A stretch of 64,000 nt of DNA from assembly GCA_963698565.1 (NCBI GenBank), contig CAVORH010000028.1:62001-126000 (forward strand), read 5' to 3'. Within the stretch, counting starts at the first letter, position 1. Each line of letters starts with the position of its first letter. The position numbers were made by a program, and so were the translations under genes. The notes below the pieces were generated by a model. It did no database searches. It saw only the letters and a list, made by a program, of their open reading frames with translations, and had not been told where the DNA came from. Shown here piece by piece: positions 58,658-64,000 of the stretch. Source of the DNA: Sva-07 sp963698565 (GTDB lineage Bacteria; Actinomycetota; Acidimicrobiia; Acidimicrobiales; Ilumatobacteraceae).

Positions 58658-59974
58658 ATGGCAACGATCAGGGAACTCGCCGAGGAGCACTGGCAGGGCC
58701 GCGGTGAGCTGGTCCACACCCATCACCCGGTGCAGCCGATCCACGATCACCACGACGACGGCAGCATCTCCACGGCGAGCGAGGAGATCGAGGACGGGCT
58801 GCTGACGCTCAAGTCGATCGCCTCGGTCAACGCGCTCGACACCGGCGACGGGCTCGTGATGCTCGACACCGGCGGCGCCTTCGATCGACGGACCGTGCAC
58901 GAGACCGTCCGTGCCTGGCGTCCGGATGCGCCGCTCGCCGCGGCGGTCTACTCCCACCACCACATCGACCACGTCCTCGGCACGGCGCTGTTCGACGCCG
59001 AAGCTGCCGACAAGGGGTGGGAGCGGCCGGTCGTGTACGCCCACGAGGAGGTGCCCGCGCACTTTCGGCGCTACGAGAAGACCGGCGGGTGGAACACCGC
59101 GATCAACCGCCGTCAGTTCGCCATCGACGTGCCGCAGTTCTCGTGGCCGAGCGAGTACCGCGACCCCGACGTCACCTACGCCAAGCAGCTGACCTTCACG
59201 CGCGGCGACCTCACGTTCGAGCTCCACCACGCCCGCGGCGAGACCGACGACGCCACGTGGACGTACGTGCCCGAGCGCAAGGTCCTGCACCCCGGCGACC
59301 TCTTCATCTGGGCCGTGCCGAACGCCGGCAACCCCCAGAAGGTGCAGCGCTACTTGTCCGACTGGGCGACCGCACTCCGTGAGATGGCGGCGCTGCGACC
59401 GGAGATCATGCTGTCCGGCCACGGCCTGCCGATCTTCGGCGCCGATCGCATCGTCGCCGCGCTCACCGACACCGCCGATCTACTCGACTCGGTCGAGTCG
59501 CAGACGCTCGCGATCATGAACCAGGGCAAGAACCTCGACACGTGCCTGCACGAGGTCACCGTCCCCGCGCACCTGCTCGACAAGCCGTACCTGCAGCCGG
59601 TGTACGACCATCCGCAGTTCCTGATCCGCAACGTGTGGCGGCGGTACGGCGGCTGGTACGACGGTGAGCCCGACAACCTGCTTCCCGCCCCGCGGGCGCA
59701 GCAGGCGACCGAGTGGGTGGAGCTGGCCGGCGGGGTGGACAACGTGCTGGCACGGGCCCAGCAGCTCCTCGACGACGGCGACGCGCGGATGGCATGTCAT
59801 CTGGTCGAGTTCGCGGCGCTCGCCGCACCCGACGATCCCGAGGTGTGGACCGTCCGCGCCGCCGCGTACACCGCCCACTCGCAGCAGCACACGTCGTCGA
59901 TGGCCCGGAATCTCCTGGGCCACGCCGCGCTCGCCAGCGAACAGGGCAAGCGGGACCTCGCCGGCGACTACTGA
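58658..59974 (+). CDS. Alkyl sulfatase-type metallo-beta-lactamase-fold hydrolase
   Basis: A 438-aa MBL protein. Metal motif AAAVYSHHHIDHVLG (HxHxDH), further ligands in the ARGETDDATW and VLHPGDLFIW segments and His in MLSGHGLPIF. The C-terminal alkyl-sulfatase dimerisation-like helices include LKSIASVNALDTGDG-type strand order and YGGWYDGEPDNLLPAPRAQQ, a signature of SdsA-like sulfatases (RYxGWYDGxP). It lacks the SCP2-like domain of full SdsA enzymes (about 650 aa), so it may act on another ester. No signal peptide. Confidence 0.86.
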   Translation: MATIRELAEEHWQGRGELVHTHHPVQPIHDHHDDGSISTASEEIEDGLLTLKSIASVNALDTGDGLVMLDTGGAFDRRTVHETVRAWRPDAPLAAAVYSHHHIDHVLGTALFDAEAADKGWERPVVYAHEEVPAHFRRYEKTGGWNTAINRRQFAIDVPQFSWPSEYRDPDVTYAKQLTFTRGDLTFELHHARGETDDATWTYVPERKVLHPGDLFIWAVPNAGNPQKVQRYLSDWATALREMAALRPEIMLSGHGLPIFGADRIVAALTDTADLLDSVESQTLAIMNQGKNLDTCLHEVTVPAHLLDKPYLQPVYDHPQFLIRNVWRRYGGWYDGEPDNLLPAPRAQQATEWVELAGGVDNVLARAQQLLDDGDARMACHLVEFAALAAPDDPEVWTVRAAAYTAHSQQHTSSMARNLLGHAALASEQGKRDLAGDY

Positions 59975-59987
59975 GCGAGCACCACCG

Positions 59988-60039
59988 CGTTCGTGTTGCA
60001 TTCCGGGTGGGCCGGCCCACCCGGATCTGCACGCAGACG
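59988..60039. repeat. Hairpin repeat family B, single copy
   Basis: CGTTCGTGTTGCATTCCGGG with right arm CACCCGGATCTGCACGCAGACG, 52 bp, between the convergent alkylsulfatase-like and SSADH genes. It is unpaired, unlike the copies at 4266 and 5368. Confidence 0.85.
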
Positions 60040-60065
60040 TCGGGGCGGGGTGTGGTGGTTCGACC

Positions 60066-61493
60066 TCACCAGTCGGCGGCGATGTACTGCGTCTCGCAGA
60101 ATTCGTAGATGCCCTCGGACGCCCCCTCGCGGCCGATGCCGGACTGCTTCATCCCGCCGAACGGAGCGGCCGGATCGGACACGGCACCGCGATTGAGGCC
60201 GATCATCCCCGCCTGGATCCGCTCGCTGACCGCGAGCCCGCGACGCAGGTCCGCAGTGAACACGTAACCGGTGAGTCCCATCTCGGTGTCGTTCGCGTCG
60301 GCGATCATCTGCTCGGTGTCGTCGAAGGTGATCACCGGCGCCACCGGACCGAAGATCTCGTGGCGGGTGATCTCGTCGCCCGAACGCACGTTGCCGAGCA
60401 CCGTCGGCGGGTAGAAGTGACCCGGACCGTCGACCGCTCCACCACCGGTGGCGATCGTGGCGCCGTGGTCGGCTGCGGCGGTGACCAGCTCGTTGATCGA
60501 CGACACCGCCTTGGCGTTGATCATCGGGCCGCAGGTGACGCCGTCGTCGAAGCCGCTCCCGATCCGGACGTCGGCCATCGCCGCGGCGAACATGTTCGTG
60601 AACTCGTCGGCGACGGCCTCGTGCACGAAGAAGCGGTTGGCGGCGGTGCACGTCTCGGCCGAGTGGCGCATCTTGGCGACCATCGCGCCCTGCACGGCGG
60701 CCTCGAGGTCGGCGTCGTCGAACACGATGAACGGCGCATTGCCGCCCAGTTCCATCACGGTCTTGAGGACCCGGTCGGCCGCCCGCTTGAGCAGGACGAT
60801 GCCCACCTCGGTCGAACCGGTGAACGACACCATGCGGGTGGCGGGATGCTCGACGGCGGCATCGAACCAGGCACCCGAGGTCAGCGTCGGAACGATGTTG
60901 ACGACACCGGCGGGCACGCCCGCTTCGTGCAGCAGCTCACCGATGCGCAGCGCGGTCAGTGGCGTCTCGCGGGGCGGTTTGATGACCGCCGCGTTCCCCG
61001 CGGCCAGTGCCGGGGCGAGCTTGCGGGTGATCATCGCGGCCGGGAAGTTCCACGGCGTCACGATCACGACCACGCCGACGGGCGGATGATGCACGACGAT
61101 CCGGTTCGCTCCGGCGGGTGCGCGTCCGAGCGAACCGTGGATGCGCACGGCCTCCTCGGAGTTCCAGCGGAAGAACTCGGCGGCGTACGCGACCTCGCCC
61201 CGAGCGTCGGCGAGGGGCTTGCCGTGCTCGAGGGTGATCAGGCGCGCCAGCTCGTCGGTGTGCTCGATCATCAACTGCCACGTGCGGCGCAGGATCTCGC
61301 CACGCTCGCGTGGCGCCGTGGCCGCCCAGGCTCGCTGGGCATCGGCCGCCGCGGTGCACGCCAGCGTGGCGTCGTCGGTCGTTCCGGCCGCCACGGAGGC
61401 GATGATCTCCTCGGTCGCCGGGTTCTCGACGTCGAACCGTTCGGAGCCCGAACCGTCGCGCCATTCGCCACCGATCAACAACTGCGTCTGCAT
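60066..61493 (-). CDS. gabD: NAD(P)-dependent succinate-semialdehyde dehydrogenase
   Basis: A 475-aa aldehyde dehydrogenase. Catalytic MELGGNAPFIVFDDADLE (Glu region) and Cys in RHSAETCTAANRFFVHE; VTPWNFPAAMITRKLAPALA is the SSADH N-terminal signature, with FTGSTEVG and EIFGPVAPVI. It oxidises succinate semialdehyde to succinate, as in the GABA shunt. Start ATG 61493 (MQTQLLIGGEWRDG), the typical ALDH N-terminus. It converges on the alkylsulfatase-like gene. Confidence 0.92.
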   Translation of the reverse strand: MQTQLLIGGEWRDGSGSERFDVENPATEEIIASVAAGTTDDATLACTAAADAQRAWAATAPRERGEILRRTWQLMIEHTDELARLITLEHGKPLADARGEVAYAAEFFRWNSEEAVRIHGSLGRAPAGANRIVVHHPPVGVVVIVTPWNFPAAMITRKLAPALAAGNAAVIKPPRETPLTALRIGELLHEAGVPAGVVNIVPTLTSGAWFDAAVEHPATRMVSFTGSTEVGIVLLKRAADRVLKTVMELGGNAPFIVFDDADLEAAVQGAMVAKMRHSAETCTAANRFFVHEAVADEFTNMFAAAMADVRIGSGFDDGVTCGPMINAKAVSSINELVTAAADHGATIATGGGAVDGPGHFYPPTVLGNVRSGDEITRHEIFGPVAPVITFDDTEQMIADANDTEMGLTGYVFTADLRRGLAVSERIQAGMIGLNRGAVSDPAAPFGGMKQSGIGREGASEGIYEFCETQYIAADW

Positions 61494-61564
61494 CTCCCCA
61501 TCATGCACCGCGGACGAGCCCACCGACCGTTCGCGCCGTACTCGGGTCGACCCGACGGTGCCCG

Positions 61565-61768
61565 TCAGGCGATGTCGTAGCCGGCGTCGTCGATCGCAGT
61601 GCGGATCGCAGCGTCGTCACCGCCACCCACGGTCACGAGTTTCGCCTCGATGTCGACCTCGACGCTGCTGACGCCGGCGACGGCGCCGACCTCGGTCTCG
61701 ATGGCGTGGCGGCAGTGGTCGCAGCTGATGCCGGGCACGGAATAGGTGCGGATCGTGTCGGTGCTCAT
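61565..61768 (-). CDS. copZ: CopZ-like heavy-metal-associated domain protein
   Basis: A 67-aa HMA domain. The metal-binding loop is VPGISCDHCRHAIETEV (CxxC), followed by VSSVEVDIEAKLVTV, the betaalpha-betabeta HMA order. It is a copper chaperone that hands Cu(I) to the P-type ATPase. Its ATG overlaps the copA stop (ATGA at 61765), so it is translated after copA. It is the last gene of the copA-copZ unit. Confidence 0.92.
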   Translation of the reverse strand: MSTDTIRTYSVPGISCDHCRHAIETEVGAVAGVSSVEVDIEAKLVTVGGGDDAAIRTAIDDAGYDIA

Positions 61769-64000
61769 GAAGCGGTCTCCAGTCGGGGAATCGGGGTGGT
61801 CGCAGGCGGATGGTGATCGGACGACGAGCCGGAGGCGCGGTAGCCCCGGAAGCGACGGAGTCGGAGGCTGTTGCTCACCACGAACAACGACGACAGCCCC
61901 ATGGCGCCAGCCGCGATCATCGGGTCGAGGAGGCCGAACGCCGCCAGCGGGATCGCCGCAGCGTTGTAGGCGAACGCCCAGAAGAGGTTCCCCTTGATGG
62001 TCGCCAGCGTGCGGCGGGCGAGGGCCACGGCGTCGGCGGCCGCTCGCAGGTCGCCCGAGACGATCGTGAGATCGGATGCCTCGATCGCGACGTCGGCGCC
62101 CGTGCCGACGGCGATCCCGAGGTCGGCACGGGCGAGCGCCGGGGCATCGTTGATGCCGTCGCCCACCATGGCGACTCGTCGCCCCTCGGCCTGCAGGCGG
62201 GTGATCTCCGCTGCCTTGCCGTCGGGGAGGACCTCGGCGATCACGTGGTCGACACCGACCGCGTCCCCGACCGCACGAGCGGTGCGGGCGTTGTCGCCGG
62301 TGAGCAACGTGACCTCGAGGCCGAGGTCGTGGAACGCAGCGATCGCTTCGGCGGACGTCGCCTTGATCGTGTCGGCGACGACCAGCACCGCCTCCGCCGT
62401 CGCTCCCCGTCCGACGAACACGGCCGTGCGGCCCTTGGACTCGGCCGAGGATGCAGCGGCTGCCACGTCGCTCGTCAAGGTGTCGAACAATCGCCGCCGG
62501 CCAACCCGCACCTCGACACCGTCGACGGTTGCCGACACCCCGATCCCGGGCCGGTTGACGAACCCCTCGACCACGCACGACGACGAGGTCGACGAACCTG
62601 CCGCTGCGATCGTCCGGGCGATCGGATGCTCGGACCTCGCTTCGACGGCCGCGGCCAGCCGGAGCAGTTCGTCGGTGTCCGCTCCCGGCGCCAGGACCTC
62701 GACGAGCGCCATCCGGCCCTCGGTGACGGTGCCGGTCTTGTCGAGCACGATCGTGTCGATGCGGCGGGTGTCCTCGAGGACCTCCCCGCCCTTGATGATC
62801 ACGCCGAGCTGCGCCGCACGTCCGGTGCCCACCATGATGCCGAGCGGCGTGGCGAGGCCGAGGGCACACGGGCAGGCGATGATCAGCACCGCCACCGCCG
62901 CGGTGAACGCTGCGTCGGCGTCGCCCGTGATTGCGAGCCAGGCGAGCAACGTCACGACCGCCACACCGATCGCCACCGGCACGAACACGGCGGCGACCCG
63001 GTCGGCGAGCCGCTGCACCTCCGCCCGGCTGCCCTGGGCCTCGTCGACGAGGCGGATGATCTGGGCGAGCGCGGTGTCGGAGCCGACCCGTGTGGCCTCG
63101 ACGACGAGCGAGCCGTTGGCGTTCACGGTCGAACCGATCACCTCGTCACCTGGTGCGACCTCGACCGGCACGGGTTCACCGGTGATCATCGACGTGTCGA
63201 TGGCGGAGTGACCCTCGACGATCAGCCCGTCGGTGGCGATCTTCTCGCCCGGCCGCACGACGAAGCGCATGCCCGGTGTGAGCACCTCGATGGGGACATC
63301 GGTGCCGTCCTCGAGACGGGCGGTCTTCACCCCGAGATCGGCGAGGGCCCGGATCGCGTCGCCGGAGCGCCGCTTGGCACGGATCTCGAGCCACTTGCCG
63401 ATGAGGATCAGCGTGATGATGACGGCGCCGGTCTCGTAGTAGATGTGCAGTCCGTCGCCGCCCATCACCATGCCGCTCATGCCGCTCATGCCCGACGAGC
63501 CGGTGGTCGCGTCGTCACCGATGCTGCCGACCAGCACCACGGTCGACCAGATCCAGGCCGACAGCGTGCCCATCGACACCAAGGTGTCCATCGTGGTCGT
63601 GCCGTGGCGCAGGTTCATCCACGCCGCCCGGTGGAAGCCCCACCCGCACCAGAACACGATCGGGGTGGCGAGGACGGCGACCACCCACTCCCAGCCGTCG
63701 AACTGGAGCGGCGGCACCATCGACAACGCGACGACCGGCACGCCGAGGATGAGTGCGACGATCCAGCGCCGACGCAGATCGGCTTCGCGGCGCCGCTCGG
63801 CTTCGTCGTGGTCGCTCGACACCGGAGCCTCGTAGCCGAGCCGCTCGATCGCGAGCCGCAATTCGTCGTCGGCGACCGACGGATCGTGGACGACGGTCGC
63901 ACGGCCGTTGGCGAAGTTCACGCGAGCTTCGGTCACCCCGTCGAGCTTGGTCAGCGTGCGTTGGATCCGGTTCGCGCACGCCGCGCACGTCATGCCCTCG
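61765..64000 (-). CDS. copA: Copper-translocating P-type ATPase, 5' end beyond the window
   Basis: At least 742 residues are visible. The N-terminal HMA has MTCAACANRIQ (CxxC), and eight transmembrane helices surround the CPC motif IIACPCALGLATP and IVLDKTGTVTEGRMAL (phosphorylated Asp), then TGDNARTA and GDGINDAPALA. These mark a P1B Cu(I) exporter. A Met/Gly-rich stretch (SGMSGMSGMVMGGDG) lies between TM helices 2 and 3. The apparent start at 63993 is internal (EGMTCAACA), so the gene continues left of the coding start, past 64000. copZ follows in an overlap. Confidence 0.95.
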   Translation of the reverse strand, partial: EGMTCAACANRIQRTLTKLDGVTEARVNFANGRATVVHDPSVADDELRLAIERLGYEAPVSSDHDEAERRREADLRRRWIVALILGVPVVALSMVPPLQFDGWEWVVAVLATPIVFWCGWGFHRAAWMNLRHGTTTMDTLVSMGTLSAWIWSTVVLVGSIGDDATTGSSGMSGMSGMVMGGDGLHIYYETGAVIITLILIGKWLEIRAKRRSGDAIRALADLGVKTARLEDGTDVPIEVLTPGMRFVVRPGEKIATDGLIVEGHSAIDTSMITGEPVPVEVAPGDEVIGSTVNANGSLVVEATRVGSDTALAQIIRLVDEAQGSRAEVQRLADRVAAVFVPVAIGVAVVTLLAWLAITGDADAAFTAAVAVLIIACPCALGLATPLGIMVGTGRAAQLGVIIKGGEVLEDTRRIDTIVLDKTGTVTEGRMALVEVLAPGADTDELLRLAAAVEARSEHPIARTIAAAGSSTSSSCVVEGFVNRPGIGVSATVDGVEVRVGRRRLFDTLTSDVAAAASSAESKGRTAVFVGRGATAEAVLVVADTIKATSAEAIAAFHDLGLEVTLLTGDNARTARAVGDAVGVDHVIAEVLPDGKAAEITRLQAEGRRVAMVGDGINDAPALARADLGIAVGTGADVAIEASDLTIVSGDLRAAADAVALARRTLATIKGNLFWAFAYNAAAIPLAAFGLLDPMIAAGAMGLSSLFVVSNSLRLRRFRGYRASGSSSDHHPPATTPIPRLETAS

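Overview
High-GC actinobacterial chromosome segment. Two F420-type luciferase-like oxidoreductases, fatty-acid/acyl-CoA genes, a mycobacterial-style TIGR03854-like protein, many Thr/Pro/Ser-rich secreted lipoproteins and a secreted domain of the LVDTR...YPCxxxRPxTSNLN type suggest the class Acidimicrobiia, probably an Ilumatobacter-like organism. This placement is inference from gene style, not a database match. Genes are dense, often joined by 4-bp ATGA/GTGA overlaps, and nearly all gaps are short. Layout: 0-3.9 kb is a minus-strand pyrimidine/beta-alanine catabolic cluster (beta-ureidopropionase, dihydropyrimidinase, methylmalonate-semialdehyde dehydrogenase). 4-14.4 kb holds small proteins, an AbiEi/DUF559-like protein, HrpB helicase, a TauE/SafE permease, a secreted alpha/beta hydrolase, class I fumarase and a membrane protein. 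14.4-18.1 kb is lipid/acyl-CoA metabolism ending in a SelW-like gene. 18.2-27 kb has an ABC-F protein, SGNH lipoprotein, MscL, an SDR, an F420 oxidoreductase, a thioesterase and a beta-propeller lipoprotein. 27-34.6 kb has a broken sulfotransferase-like gene, GlnRS, a universal stress protein, a spermidine-synthase-like membrane protein and an AceE-like transketolase. 34.6-39.3 kb is a looser accessory tract with small genes and gene remnants, bounded by tRNA-Glu and tRNA-Gln. 39.7-49.4 kb has a YdcF protein, GltX, the giant NAD-glutamate dehydrogenase, a VIT/CCC1 transporter, DUF2237, a cytochrome c and an M14 carboxypeptidase. 49.4-57.8 kb has a haloalkane dehalogenase and a carbohydrate group (GS-like, GH13, PhyH, GH92, GT4). 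57.9-64 kb has a nitroreductase, an alkylsulfatase-type MBL protein, succinate-semialdehyde dehydrogenase and a CopZ/CopA copper export pair that runs off the window. The standout is at 17867-18136: a complete 89-codon Rdx/SelW-family gene whose CxxC-like redox motif is written Cys-Val-Pro-UGA, followed 10 nt later by a plausible bacterial SECIS hairpin. Ordinary ORF calling hides it by starting after the UGA. Three families of intergenic hairpin repeats (here A, B and C) occur in the window; at least five sites lie between convergent gene ends, where they probably act as terminators. Seven genes (secreted hydrolase, fumarase, SGNH lipoprotein, sulfotransferase-like, gltX, NAD-GDH, M14 peptidase) are split by apparent single-base frameshifts. 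Because these include gltX and each side is otherwise well conserved, base-call or assembly indels are the likeliest cause, and the sulfotransferase-like gene may also carry a true deletion.
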